Under the pieces are notes generated by a model, which did no database searches, was not told the DNA's origin, and was given only the letters and a program-made list of their open reading frames with translations. This document shows positions 10,901 to 24,373 of a stretch of DNA of 64,000 nucleotides, piece after piece. Each line of letters begins with the position of its first letter. Within the stretch, counting starts at the first letter, position 1. The translations under genes and the position numbers were made by a program. Origin of the DNA: Caprimulgus europaeus (lineage: Eukaryota > Chordata > Aves > Caprimulgiformes > Caprimulgidae); contig OU015526.1 of assembly GCA_907165065.1 (NCBI GenBank), positions 66,487,723 to 66,551,722 of the forward strand, written 5' to 3'.

Positions 10901-13900
10901 GTAATTAGTTTTCACTAAAAAACTTTAGTTGACACTAAAAAATACAAGTATTGCTACAGAACACTATTTACAGGACCTATATTAAGTTTCTGGTGCAATG
11001 TGTTATCAAAGTTAATGTTATTTTCATATGGTGGAATGGGTGAAACAGTGTCTGAATCACCCAGCTTTTGGAAATTCACTGACTACAGTGATGATACTGG
11101 AATGAGACACCTAATGAAAAAAGGTTGAAAACAATTATTTTATAAACCTCTATTATTTAAGTTGGTTTAATATCTCTCTGGTCTTTTTTTTTTTTTTAAA
11201 CCTCTTGGAAGTTAATTTCCCATGTGTATTTTATATGTATTTCTATGTTGCCCTGCACAGGGGCAATCTGCATTTGATTTTGTCATCAAATTAATATTAC
11301 GGTAGTCTATGGGGTAATACTAAATTTTAAGAAACTATGGAAGTAGAAGGAACATTTATTAGAGCAGTGTTTTATATGGAGAAAATGCGTGCTTCTTTGT
11401 ATTATTAAATTAAATATCTGCAGGTAGCAGTTGAGACTTGTTGAACTGTGCTGTGAACTCTGAGCTATAGATAATATTCAGAATGGTGGTTTCCCAGTTT
11501 TGTCCTATGAATAATTCTTAGTACATGAGTAAAGATTGCATGTTTTGTTAAAAAAAGGGCAAATGTTAAATTAATAGGGTTGATTCATTTACTTACTGGT
11601 TGTCTAGGTCTTAATGTAAATTTTAAATTTGGGAAAGGAAAACATAGCCCATTACTTCTCCAAGAGATTGAAAATTTTTAAGTTACAGAAAAATTGAAAA
11701 ATTCTAAGCTTTTGAAGTGTCCATGTGCTAGCAATTAAAGAAGTTAAAATAGCTGAGCTTCATTAAAAGCAGTAGCACATTTGCTAAAACCTGTAGCAGA
11801 GGCAGATTTTTGTCCTTCATGTCTGCGGCTTGGAAATTCTCTGATGGGACTTCCTGTCATCCTGTGCTGGCCACATTCAAGACCCACTGGTAATAGAGAT
11901 GGGGAGGCTCATCAGCTGTTCAAAACTGTCATGTCTCTGTTGATTTCAGTTGTGATGATAATTTCTTCTACCTAAAAATCTGCCCCAAGTTCTTTCTGTA
12001 AAGACCCTTCTGTGTTACTTTCTTTGAAAGGCAAAACACCATAACCCACAAAACAACACCAAAATGCCTTGCACTCTATCTTGTGCATTACTGTTTTAGA
12101 ATATTAAAGTGTAGTTGCACTTTGGTAGCAAAAGAAAGGAAGGTGGCCTGCCAATTAAAGCAGGATGCAGTTTCTGCCCACCATCTTAGGTGGTCTTATG
12201 ACATCCTCTTTGCTAACCAGCTTCTCTTGTATTGACTTCCTGTCTTCTCATTACTTTAAATTCCAAGTATAGAAATATTGTTACTAGTTACTACTAGTAA
12301 GGCAGAGTGAACCAGAAAAATATAGTATCCTTTTTAGATCATCCTTGTAGCACTGAGACTTTAAAAAAAATAAAGATAACTAATGCCGTTTCACTTGCAA
12401 ACTTAAGAGCTTTGGTACACAAGCACAGTCACTGAGAGATCATTTCCATGTTGCCACTTCAGAGACAGCTGCCTAAGAAAGTGCTGACTTAGAGGTGCTA
12501 TGGAAATACCTAAGATTCTGTCTGTGCTGCTGGCCTTAACTGTAGAGAGAGCTCACCCCATCCAAAGAGCTCTGATGTGATACTTGTGCAGTTTGCTGTC
12601 CTGGATGCTTTGCATTCCGTATGTCCTGCAGGAAAGGAATATCTTTTCCTTTGTTGTGTTGTTTTGCTGTTGTTGTTTCCCTCCCCTGCCCCAGCTTCCA
12701 GAACAAGTGTTACTCAGTGGAATTCACCTTGCAGAACAGGCTCCCAGTCTGCTGCACAAACGTGTGCTGCATATGCTGTTTTGGTTAGCAGTTCAAGTAT
12801 CCTAGCAAGTCCTACTTAATAATCTATCTGATAAGGCTTGATTGTGCTTCACTGTGTTTAAATTTTTTGGTGAACTGTTTAGATAACAAGAGTGCTCCAC
12901 TGCCCATATTTGTGTAAAACTCCAAAATTAGAAAACACAGCCTTTAGTGTCTCAAGGTCTCAGATAAGTGAAATACTAAAAGAAATTGCATATTGCAGTA
13001 TTTTACTCAATATCTCCACATTAGCATACATGATACATTGTGTAAATAATGGGTGTTTGTACATTGTTTTCTGTATTACGGTTTGTTGATGTGAGTGTTA
13101 AAAGGAATGGTCAGAAAGCAATTTCATAGGTCTTTGCAGTAACAAAACCTGCAAAAGGAAAAGATCATGTGTAGATCATCTAGGTTTTATCTTGGCAGTA
13201 GAGGATTGTGCCCTGTATTTTTTGAGAGATTCTTCTGACTTTTCTAGCTTTAAACAGTACTGTCAAATTGTAGGTGGTGCTATTTCTCTTTGGCATTATG
13301 TTTCCATTAAATTATGTATATTAAAAATACTGTGTCCTCACAGACCAACAGCATCTTGTATCCATCTGGGAAAAAAATCTGCTTTAAATCTAAATAACTG
13401 ATCCTGGATAACTAGTAAAGTATTGTTGTTGTTATGCAGTAACTTTCTCCTATCTAATTGCTCATGCTTATGAAGTACAAATGATAGAATACAAACTTCC
13501 ATTATGTACTTGGCCTGAGTCTTTGTATCTCAAAGCTATTACTTGCAGGAAAAAAAATTTCAAGCTACAGACCATAGCTGCTGTGACAAATAAAGAATTC
13601 CAAGGGAGGTTACAGGAACCTTGTTAAAAGTCAACATGTTTCAGACCTTCAAAATCCCATCCCAAAATCTGGAGACATTCCTTCACCTCACATCGAAGAT
13701 ACCCATGTGTGGTTCTAGTGATAGCGTTGTTGTAGCTGTGGTTGTTTAGATTTTTGTGCTTAAATATAACTCTTCCTTTCCCTTCTGCCCTGGTGTTATT
13801 TCCACTGTTGCCAGTGTTTTTACTTAAATTCACAATTTTGATAATTTTAACTGGACAATTTTATTTCAAATACTATGACACTTCATGTGAAACAGTTCTG

Positions 13901-13985
13901 CCTTCATTTCCTGTTTATTTTTAGTTGCTAATTTTCAGACATTTTCCATCCCCTTGGGTTTTTTAAAATCCTGTTTGGTACAAAC
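10901..13985. other. Non-coding stretch, no feature recognised
   Basis: AT-rich DNA. Open frames at 12577-12819 and 12892-13089 are short and lack splice support. No repeat or RNA gene is identified. Confidence 0.45.
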
Positions 13986-14158
13986 CAGGGTGGTCCAACT
14001 GGCAGCCCAAGGAACAATTCCATCTGGCCTGCTGCATTTGCCAAGGAGGAGCTAGGAAACGCCTGTAAGGACAGGCACTGCCCTCACAAGCAAATGTTAC
14101 CTATTGCTCAGAGACATAACTGTGCTTAGGGCGCAACTGTTGTGCCATGTCCACCCAG
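13986..14158. mobile_element. Possible short hAT-like non-autonomous element
   Basis: The left end CAGGGTGGTCCAAC resembles the terminal inverted repeat of Charlie-type hAT transposons (CAGGGGTGG-CCAAC style). A loosely matching inverted end, TGTCCACCCAG, lies at about 14148-14158. The interior is CpG-poor and GC-richer than its flanks. No 8-bp target duplication is evident, and the ends match only in their GGGTGG core, so this is tentative. Confidence 0.25.
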
Positions 14159-14332
14159 AAAAAAAGAGATTGGCACCAGCCACCCCTTTGCCCGAGCACA
14201 GCCAGGTGTCTGGAGAGGCTAGCTGTCCTTTCAAAACAGGCTTCAAAGAGGATGCTACAAGTGGAAGCTAGCACCTGTTCCTAAAAAAAACTAGGCCACT
14301 CTTGTTTTTCTGGTTAGATTGATTAATTAATA

Positions 14333-14600
14333 GGCAGAGTGACAGGGAATATGCACATGAGTATTCACAGTGCAATTACTCACCACCCACCAACCAAGCC
14401 CAGCTCGTTCTCGGGTAACGATCCCAGAGGAGCAACAATCCCGAAATCGAAACTGCAATCCCATAAGAGCAGGAGCCCGAGCGACAGCCAGAGAGAGAGA
14501 GAATCCCCACAAGAGACACACCCACATTAGGATACTGGACATGACGTGATATGATATGGAATATCCCATTGGCATATCCAAATGCCAGTCTAGCTTATTA
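14333..14600. mobile_element. Probable LTR-retrotransposon fragment
   Basis: Within AT-rich flanks this block is GC-richer and retains many CpGs (14400-14500), with a GAGAGAGAGAGA run at about 14493-14504. Phrases such as AGCCCAGCTCGTTCTCGGG and GATCCCAGAGGAGCAACAA followed by CCCCACAAGAGACACACCCA resemble LTR sequence of avian endogenous retroviruses as I remember it. Clean TG..CA ends and a target duplication were not found, so limits and orientation are uncertain. No retroviral coding sequence is present. Confidence 0.4.
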
Positions 14601-17309
14601 ATTTAAATGTTCCTTGTCCCTCCTATACCTTCCAGCTGTAGAGTAGCAAAACACAAAGTCCTTTGACTTCCAGTGACAATTAAAAACATTAATATGTTAT
14701 CAACGTTCTCCTCATATAAAATCCCATACTGAAAGCAAAATATTCTGGCTACTAAGTGAAACCTAGCTCTGTCCCAGCTAAAAACCAGGACAAGCATAAT
14801 GGCAATAAGCAAGCACCGTGCATTGAAAGCACCATAAGAACCAAGTGTATTTTGTTAAATTGATAATATAATTTCAAGGGATTACATTTGGGCTGGTTTG
14901 CACTTTTCTTCTTGTTGGAGAATATTCTGCCTTCAGATGCACATGGGTGCCTCACTTGAAATCAGTGCCTCTGCCAACATGCAATTCCTCGTAAGAAATT
15001 ATCTCAAAAACTGAATTTATCCCATTTACTCCATTATGTAGTACAATAATAGCCTTTCTGTAGCAAATGACTAAGCATGAGGTCTAACCAATGCCTTATA
15101 AAACAATAATATCACATCTTTTGATGTGTATTCCATTTTCATTAAAAATATTTATAATGTTTAGCAGAAATGGGGCAAACTACTTCAGCTTGGCAAAAGG
15201 CTGAAATAAGCAATGAGGAGCAATATACCCAAGTGTACGTTTACTGTTATCATATATCATTGTGTGATGACAGCACAGCTCTGCTAGTTTTACTGTCCTT
15301 ATTCAATATACTGTAGCACAAAGTTATAAAAAAGCATATAGTAGAAAAAACCTCACTGTAATACATCTTAGTTTTATGCTAATGTCTTTTAGCATCCTAC
15401 TTAGCTTTTAAATGGCAGCAAAACACTAGATTAATGTTCATAAATTATAACTGCTTTCCTGTTTAGGGTGTACAACAGCACAACTGCTCTATTCACTCTG
15501 TGCTCATTTATTTTAAAATATTTCTTCTGTTTATTGTCCTAGGCCTTCTACACTGGTCTGAAGTGTTCCCCATTATACTGTGCATCTCCAATTTTGGTTA
15601 AAAACACCCTTTATTTCTGATACAGATCATCTCCCCAGGGCTTCTTTTTTTTTTGGTTTTGATTCATCTCCTTTGTTTTCTGTCTCCTCTTTGTCTGTTC
15701 TTTCTTATTGTCTACTCCTTATGCTATCTCTAGCTATAGTGTGTTCCTCAAGTCTTTCTTGCCTTTTCCTTCTTTTCCCCTTTCATGCTCAGCTCTTGTT
15801 TTTTCAGCTGATTTACTCCTGTCTTCCTTTGGTGTTCCTCTCCCTGCAGTTTACTCCCCATATCCTTCAGTCTGTTCCCTTTTCTTTCTGCTCTGTCCAC
15901 TTTACTGCACTATCCTACACTCCTCTTTGTTTTCCTCTCTTCACTATTGTTGTCTTATATCTGGGAGATGGCTGATGATGTCAGAAAAGATGGGAAGACA
16001 ACAGCTGAAGGAATTAAGACATCGGCTAACTTTCAGAGGAAACTTTTTTTCAGGAGTAAATAATTGAATGGAAGTATCAAACAGGGACAGTAACAAAAAA
16101 GCCCAATGATATGTAGCTAATTATTCATTAAAGAAACTGAATTTTACTTGAAAATTACAGTCAGCAGTGTTATAGAAGGGCTATGTGGCAGCATACTTAA
16201 AACCAGGTAAAGCTTAAGTAGAGGCAAAACATAGCTATAGTTATTAAATGTACTTATTAAACAGTTATAGGGTGCATTTCTCTGGAAATGTTCATGGAGA
16301 AAGAAGTGGCACTAGAGGATAAGCAGAGGCTAGTGAAAGAAATAAATATGAAAAAAGATGAGGAAAATCTGTAGTCATACATGAAGTATGAAAAGATGGT
16401 GAATCAGAGGCAATAAAGACCTGCATCAAGTATTTGGAGCAGGTTGAGAAACAGAAAAAGTAGCACAGAACTGAGAACAAGCGGTGATTATTCTGGATGG
16501 GAAAAACAGGAGCAGTGAAAATGGCAGCAGAACCAGCTCACCAAGGGTACCAGACACACACTATTCATTAAAGTAATTTCAAACAGGATGAAAAAATATC
16601 TGGATCAGATAATGAAGTGCTAGGAAGCCAGTGGGTTTGAGAGAGGATATGGTTCATACTGATTAAATTCTTCCTTGTTTGGATGGCAGAAAGTGCTCAG
16701 CTAGAGGAATTTGTGTCATAGTTATCCATTGGACAGTGATTTGTCAAAATTTTTACATTTTATTGGTGATGATATCCAAAATTTTTGTCTAGATTTTGCT
16801 ACTTGTGTTCATGTTTTCTAACAGAAATACATTCTCAGAGTTGTTACCCTGATTTAGTGAAATCACAGCCACAGGCAGAATCTAGCCAGTCACTGGCATA
16901 ACTGCAGTAACAATACTATAAATGTGTCAGAAGCTTTTCAATAGGACTCAATTTCCAAAATAAAAGATCATTTTAGTAGCTTTGTCAGCATTTCTGAAAT
17001 GCTAGTCAACCTTCATTGGCTATCAAAGATTGTGATTAGGTGATGTGCATTAGTATATTGCTTGCTGAAAACCCGACAGTGATACTAATGAATCCTCTGT
17101 CGTTTCCTAGCACAGGGAATACGTGGGTAGCATAACCTTGTGACCAGGATATTTTTCTGCTTGAAAGTCATATTTCCTGGAAGCATTATGCTAGAAAATG
17201 GTGTCACACACCTGAGTACCATGACTTATGTTGAATTAAGGTGAAAGAATCATACCCTTAACTAAAACATCAACAAGGTATGCAGCAGTTTGCAGAAATT
17301 ACATTAGAG
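14601..17309. other. Non-coding stretch, no feature recognised
   Basis: AT-rich. It includes a pyrimidine-rich run on the + strand (about 15650-15960) whose 131-codon open frame is leucine-, serine- and phenylalanine-rich because of base bias. No domain, repeat or RNA gene is recognised. Confidence 0.4.
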
Positions 17310-18537
17310 GTGTCCGTCATGGCTTCACCAAGGGCAAATCTTCACCAAGGGCAGTTTGTGCATGACTAATCTTGTGGCCTTCGATGATAGAGTGGACAAG
17401 GGAAGAACTATCAGTTTCATCTATCTGGACTTCTGTAAGGCCTTTGGCATGGTCCCCCACAACATTCTTGCCTCTAAATTGAAGAGATATGGATTTGATG
17501 ACAGACTATTAGATGGATAAGGAAGTGGCTGGCTGCAATCCAGAGAGTTACGGTCAATGGCTTAGTGTCCAAATAGAAACCAGCAATGAGTGGTGTCCCT
17601 CAAGGGTCTGTACTGGAACCAATACTGTTTAATATCTTAATTAGGGATTGAGTGCACCCTCAGCAAGTTTGTGGATGACACCAATCTGAGTGATGGAGTT
17701 GATATGCTGTAGGGAAAGGATGGCGCCCAGAGGGACCTTGTCATACTTTAGGGTTGGGGCCATATGAACCTCATAAAGTTCAACAAAAACAAGTCCAAGG
17801 GCCTGCCCCTGGGTTGGGGCAATCTCTGGTATCAGTACAGGCTGTGTGATGAACTGATTGAGAGCAGCCCTGCAGAGAAGGACTTGGGGATACTGGTGGG
17901 TGAAAAATGAGATATGAGCTGGGAGCGTACACTTGCAACCCAGAAAATTGATTGTATCCTGGGCTGTATACAAAGAAGCGTGACCAGTAGGTTGGAGGAG
18001 GTGACTCTCTTCCTCTACTCCACTCTTGTGAGATCCCACCTGGAGTACTGCATCCAGTTCTGGGGTCCCCAGTACAGGAAGGGCATGGACCTATTACAGA
18101 AGGTCCAGAGGAGGGCTGTAATAATTATCAAAGGGCTGGAGCACCTCTCCTATAAAGAACAGCTGAGAGAGTTGGGGTTATTCAGCCTGGAGAAGAGAGG
18201 TTCCAGGGAGACCTTATTGTGCCTTTCAGTACTTTAAGGGGGACTATAAGAAAGATAGTAGTAGGGCCTGTAGTAACAGGACAAGGGGTAATGGTTTTAG
18301 ACCAAAAGAGGGTAGATTTAGATTGGACAGAAGGAAGAAATTATTTACAATGAGGGTGGTGAGACACTGGAACACGTTTTCCAGAGAAGTTGTGGATGTC
18401 CCGTCCCTGAAAGCATTCAAGGTCAGGTTGGTCAGGGCTTTGAGTCTAGTGAAAGATGTCCCTGCCCAGGGCAGCAAGGTTGGACTAGATGTTCTTTAAA
18501 AGATCCCTTTGAACCCAAACCATTCTGTGGTTCTATG
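17310..18537 (+). repeat. CR1 LINE, 5'-truncated, with RT remnant
   Basis: A 1.2-kb CR1 copy on the + strand. The 5' part keeps ORF2 reverse-transcriptase motifs: [14 protein letters not shown] at 17422-17463, the SGVPQGSVL block at about 17589-17615 and FVDDTN at 17668-17685, equivalent to the family's catalytic xxDD box. The 3' part runs through the [19 protein letters not shown] block to the tail, ending in ACCATTCTGTGGTTCTATG at about 18537. In-frame stops, frameshifts and missing segments show it is dead. A 17-bp tandem duplication at 17323-17353 disrupts its 5' end. Open frames on either strand here are shadows of this element. Confidence 0.95.
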
Positions 18538-21500
18538 AAAACCCAACTTACAGACAAAGACAGACAGACAGAAAGGAAGACAACACAAAATACTGTAGCC
18601 TATGCTCATTGTGTCCATGGAGCTTATACGTGAAGAGTAAGAAATGTTTTATATGCTAATTGTTTTCAACTGTTGTCTCAAAGAAGAGAAAAATAAAATA
18701 GATTAAAATGTTTATTAAAAAACAAAGGAACATTTTATCTGGGAGAAGATTGCATATTACAGGTTCATTACAGTGGTGTTATTTTAACATGTGAATGACT
18801 AATTTTTACAGCAATTTAGAAACAATAAGGAAAAAAAGAACAGGCAGTACTGTACTTTGAATTGTTATGGGCACTTATCTCCAGTCTTGTCAGCTGCAGT
18901 AGGCATAAATTGTCTCAGTATCTACTGGAACCATGTATGTATGTGTCTTGTTACTATAATGTGGATACCTGAACAGTTTCCATGACAAGTCAATCTGTTC
19001 AAGTCAATAGCCACTTGACAGAAAGGAATAAACCTTCCTTAGCTTCCAAGCCATAAAGTGATTTGGGCAAGTAGGACAGAGAAAGGTTATAAGAGCCCTC
19101 AGATTTCCGTGCTATTCTGTCCCCTTCCTTGCTGTGCATTAACTTTTCCTTGAGGGTATATATGGAGTGAGAGTTACTCCAGCATGGCATTGTAATCTTT
19201 TTTACAGATACAGCTGAAAACAGAGAAGATGAGCAAAATGTAGACTTCTCCTTTAGATTTGCATTTTTTAATATATTGCTTCTATTATGTAGTCATAGTT
19301 GTAGGAGAGAAATGAAGGGGATTCTCTTCCCCCCAGTGAAGCAGATGTTTTACTGAGCCAAGTCTGAGATGTTGTTCTTTGTAAGGAAGCAGAGGGGATG
19401 CCTATTTATGGTGTTTTGCAGCTGCACTGAAGGAAATATTCTCTTCAGATTATGTTGAGTGGCTCCATCGTACACAATGTTTGTGGTCCCTCAGTTGAGC
19501 CAAGAAAGCAACTTTTATTCAGACTGGACTTTAAGAATCTGATCCTCGGACATGAAGACAGTCCTTCATAAGTGTAACATTCTGTGAATTCAGGACTCTC
19601 TGCAATAAGCAGAATTTACTCCTCTCTGAGTAACAGGGGTTACTCTATCCATTGCTGGTTGTTTTTTTCAAGTGTAACTCCTGAGAGGAAATGACATGTA
19701 ATTGCAGCTCTCCAAAAGAGACTAGTCAACCTTCATTGAGTTTGACCTTCAAAAGAGTTGTACTGGATGTCCAAAGTTACTCAAGGTGTAAGTAAAACAT
19801 GTTGCAGTTTTATGTTCTGTTGCAGCAGATTATAGTGGAGGGCAAAGAGTTAAGGGTTCATCTGCTTCCCAAGTAAATGTGCAGAAAAGCAATAGCATTT
19901 GAGGACACTAATCTCTTGGCTACTTCTGAACTGACAGTCCCAACAATAGACATGGGAGCTGGGGATGTTTTAGTCCTCTTGGGTTTCTGTAGCCCTACAT
20001 CCTAGTTCCTGGCATGCACCTGTTATTTACAGGTGTACCAATAAATTCTAGACAGTAAGTTGATTTTAGTTAATTCAGGAATCTTTTATCTTCATCGCCC
20101 TGTTGAGCAGTAGGACGTTTTGGCGCAGAGGGAGCAGTATCTGTCATTCAGAGCAAGCCTCTCTATCCGTATATGGTACTGTGTTGCTCCAGTTAAATAT
20201 ACCTCAATTGAGTTGACAACACAGCATAGCTTCGTGGTTGCATAATCAATGTTTTCTCCTTTTGCTTTGTTTGTGACCTTTAGCCAAACTCTGCCTTGAG
20301 TAACTGATTTCCATGTGGGATTTTCTATGCAATTACTGCTATATTAAATGAATTCTCTGCAAGCAAGAAATAATTTATTTTGTAAAATGAGCTGTTTTCT
20401 ATGCCCCCACAGAAATATCTGTGTACTTGAAACACCAAGAGAGAAAATCCTGTTTTGTCAGAAATGTCTAATCCTCAGAACGTAGTAGACATTAGGCCTG
20501 ATTGCTCATATGGAGCTGCTTACAGAGCCTGAAGTGTGAAGAAGAGAGCTCTTCTTGACTTAACATTGCTGTTGTAAGAATTCAGGTCTTCTGGCAGACT
20601 TCAGAGTCAGAACACAGTTCCAATAAAGCAGCCTTCCATTGCATGAGTTAGCCCTCACTTTCACTTCTCTTGCCTTCCTCTTGACACAGTCTACTCCCTC
20701 AGTGGCTCTAGTGCTGATCCCTCTGGATGTCCTCCTGTTCAGCTCAACACAGACCTTGAAATTCACGTTCAGAAGAGAGCACTAATCTTTGATTTTGCTT
20801 GGTCCTTCCAGCACGCTATCCACCTTCTGGAGCAAATGAAGCAGAGGTCTAATTACAACATCCTTATTCAAAGCCTAAGCCTTAAACATTGCCTAGACAC
20901 TGTGCTTCCTGACTACTGAATGAAGTAGGGATCCAGGACAGAATGTACTCATGTAAAAAAAAAGAAAGAAATACAGTTATTATGCATGCAGGAAGCAATT
21001 ACAGATTGCATAGGTGAACTTAATGCTGGTTTGTTCTAAATTTTGAATAAGACTACAGCATGTATCATATTGTATACAGATTTTAATGTACTCTCTTATC
21101 TTACAAGGTAGGATACATTAAACAAAATAAGACCTTCCTGAAAGACAGAATTATCATTAGGTGTATGCAGACTAGTACATTGGTGTTAAATAGAGATTTT
21201 ATGGAGGAGCACAGACTCTTGCGTGTCTCCAAGTGAACTATGAGACAACAGCCATAAGGTATCATCTCTTTTGTGGGTTGGCCGCAGCGTGGAGAAGATG
21301 CATGCGGTTCAGCAGTGACTTTCCCAACCATATACCTACAGCAGAGGAATGTTGAAAATTGAGAACTGTGTGTCCTATTCCAGGTTCTTGTGGGAAGTAG
21401 TTGTACTTAGTAGTACTAAGTTGTAATTAGTAGCACTAAGTAATTTTTTTGCACACTTCTACCACCAGTTTGCCCCTTCTGCTCTTTTGCATTAGCATAT

Positions 21501-24373
21501 GTCACACAGCCAGCAATATTTACTGATAGTCCTTTCTCTCTTGTCAAGCCTTCCCATCCACTTTTCACTCGCTTTTTATGAGCACTGCATCTTCCAGCCC
21601 GAGTGATTATTTCTCTGAGCTGTGTGTATAACAAGAGAAACATTGAGAACACAGGAAGGCTGTTTGCCTCTTTTCTGTTCTAGTGCCCAGTGCCATAATC
21701 GTTTCTGGCAGCCTTGAGGAGCTGTTGCAAGGAAAAGCTCTGTTCAGTTCTGGAAAACAAAATGTGAAAACAGACTCTGTAAAGAATGTTGCTTGATGCC
21801 CTCTAACAAACTTTCATCAAGCACGTGCAAACTCTTGATTTTTGTCAGAAGTTTATAGCTTGTCCAAATGCATAGTGACAGTGAAAAGCATCCTGCCAAA
21901 TTTCCAGTCCTTTCTTCAAAGAAGGAAGGCTGAAGACCTTCTCAGTCAAACAGCTATAAGAGTTTTTTAACACAAGTGTATAATTCAGCTTCTTTATTGA
22001 TTCTTTTCCAGAAATGGGGTTAAATTGAGGTAATCAAAGTGTGTACCCACACATAGGTTTTGAAGACTCTTAGAGACAGCATTATTTGCCTAACTTTACA
22101 GAAAGTTCCAGACTTACCCATAGAACAGGAGTTTCTAGGGGAAAAAAAAATTCTGGGAGAAAAAAAAAAATCAGTGGGAGTTTTTAACACGTGTATCTGA
22201 CATGAAATAAAGTTTGTTACTTTGTAAAAGTAACATAGTTCTGCTAAATACTAACTGACACTTGGTCTCATTTCAAGAAAGAAATCGAAAAGGAATGACT
22301 TACCCTACTGTTCAATAAATACAACTGTAAATTAATTCTTACATAGCTTGGGACCACTTTGCATTCCATGAAAACTCTTTGGCGATTCATGGTGTGGTCA
22401 GCTTCAGTATCTGCAAAGAATGTGTTAGATCTTGAGTATAAAGCCATTCTTTCCTCAGGAGAGCCATGTAGCCCTTAAATGATTGATAATCCCTTCCATG
22501 GTTGGTGAGTGTACTGAAAGCTATCTTTGATAGCTAGGTTTATTGAGGAATGGTATAAAAGAATTTCTGAGAGAACAGAAGAGCAAGTCCCTGCCTATGT
22601 GGTTATTAGCCAAGGGGACTGAAAGGACAAATTAATGATCTAACACTTCTTGCTGGCCATTCTGAAACCACACTGTCATTCAAGAAGAGACAACAGACAA
22701 GAGCCCTGCCTAACGCAGGATGAAATGGCAAGGCTGCTGCCTCATCTTCTGTTTCTTCTGTGAACAGTACAGCATTACAGTAGCTCTTAAATGTATGAAG
22801 GGTGGGAAATGAAGATTACTGAACTCTTTGCCACAGTATGACCCTGGTTTTTAACTCACACCCATATAAATTGCATCCAAATGTTTATTATTATTTCCTT
22901 TTACTTGGACTATTTCCTTTTCCCTATAGTGTCGTATTCTTTGCTCTCTAGACGCCAGGTTCAGTCAGCTCGGTGTGCAAGTGGTGCAGGAAGTCGTATG
23001 AAAGCTGTGTGCTCATTACTACGATGTAAATTAGCTCACAGTTTGCTCTGCAGATACTTTGGATAGTCAGGTACCTCCCTTTCTCAGATCCTAAAGGAAA
23101 GGTATCATTTTAGATTGTCTGACTTTATTAAGATTATTTATTCTCTATTTGATTTTGAGATTATTTTAGTGAATTAAACACTCTTGATTTGAAGAGAAAT
23201 TTTAACTGGATGGGATTAAAGCCAGATTCTGATGACTAGCAGCAGCAGCAATCTGTGAATTACTGACGTATACATTTAATATGTCCCTTGAGAGTAGGAA
23301 AGTTCTTCAAATGTTGAAACTGGCTCAAATAATTTAAATTCATACGAGTGGTGAAAATTCTTTGGCTAATAATGTTAGCCTGATTTCTTCACTTCCATTT
23401 TAATCTAGAATATTTGGAATAGTTGTTAATAGGATGTTGATTTATTTGAATATCTTATTCAACAGAATGCTTTGTATCCTTGTACTCACACCTTAGAACT
23501 GATTAGATTCATATTCTCAAGTTGCTTAAAATAAATGTTTTTATCAAGCAAACGATTATGTTGCTTGATGTACCCATTTTTGTTTGGTGTAGTAAAAGCA
23601 AGCAAAATACCTGCCTATTTTTCCTCTTTGTTTCTATAAAAGCTGTAAGGAGTGATAATTTTTTGTTTGGTTTGGTTTTGTCTGGAAATGTTAACTTGTG
23701 ACCACTCTTACTAGGAATGAAGAAAAAGAAAAAAACAATTGAAAAATATGAAAAATGAAGGAGACACTGCACCTGGATTGCACAAGGCTAAGTTTCAAAT
23801 TGCTGCCCTGACTTTAAAATAAAGGCACTGACAACGATGCCTTTTTACTGTTCTAGAGTCTCTCTTCTGTACTTCTGTGTGGAAAAACTGTGACTTCTGG
23901 GCTCAATTCTAATGTGTGGAAGAAATATTTTTGAGATTTCAAAGTTTCACAGGAAGGGAACTCTTTACCACGCAGCTACAATGTCAAGAAATAGCATGAA
24001 GCAAAACAATTGTCAGCAGCAATCATTCTAAGTAATTTCTTGTCCAGGTTTAAAATTCCAAGTTCTTACCCACAAAATCTTCAGGTTATTAATAAGAGGG
24101 TGCTTCTAATTGCTTTAGGTAAATGGAGCTATTTAGTCTAATGGTAATGGAGTCTTTAGCAATAAGAAACAGAATTTAACAGGAAAACTATTAGATAGTA
24201 CAGACAGTATAGTAAGCTTTCATCTCTTTTTTTTCCTTAGACCTATCTATTTTCTTTCTGCATAATTTGAACCTAGTATCTCTATATTTCTATGTGTCAA
24301 ACATTGTTATCTACCTCCTGGCAGAGAGAAATAAGCAGCACTGTATCTCACAGCCGTTGCATTCTGGTGGTTT
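18538..24373. other. Non-coding stretch between CR1 copies
   Basis: No repeat, gene or RNA is recognised. A weak exon-like segment at about 19705-19787 (acceptor TAATTGCAG, donor GTAAGT) has one open frame but a poor pyrimidine tract, so it is not called. A-runs are present at 22141 and 22162. Confidence 0.4.

Noticed and set aside
17641-18237. Open frames on both strands
   Set aside because: They are shadows of the decayed CR1 ORF2 and tail, not host genes.
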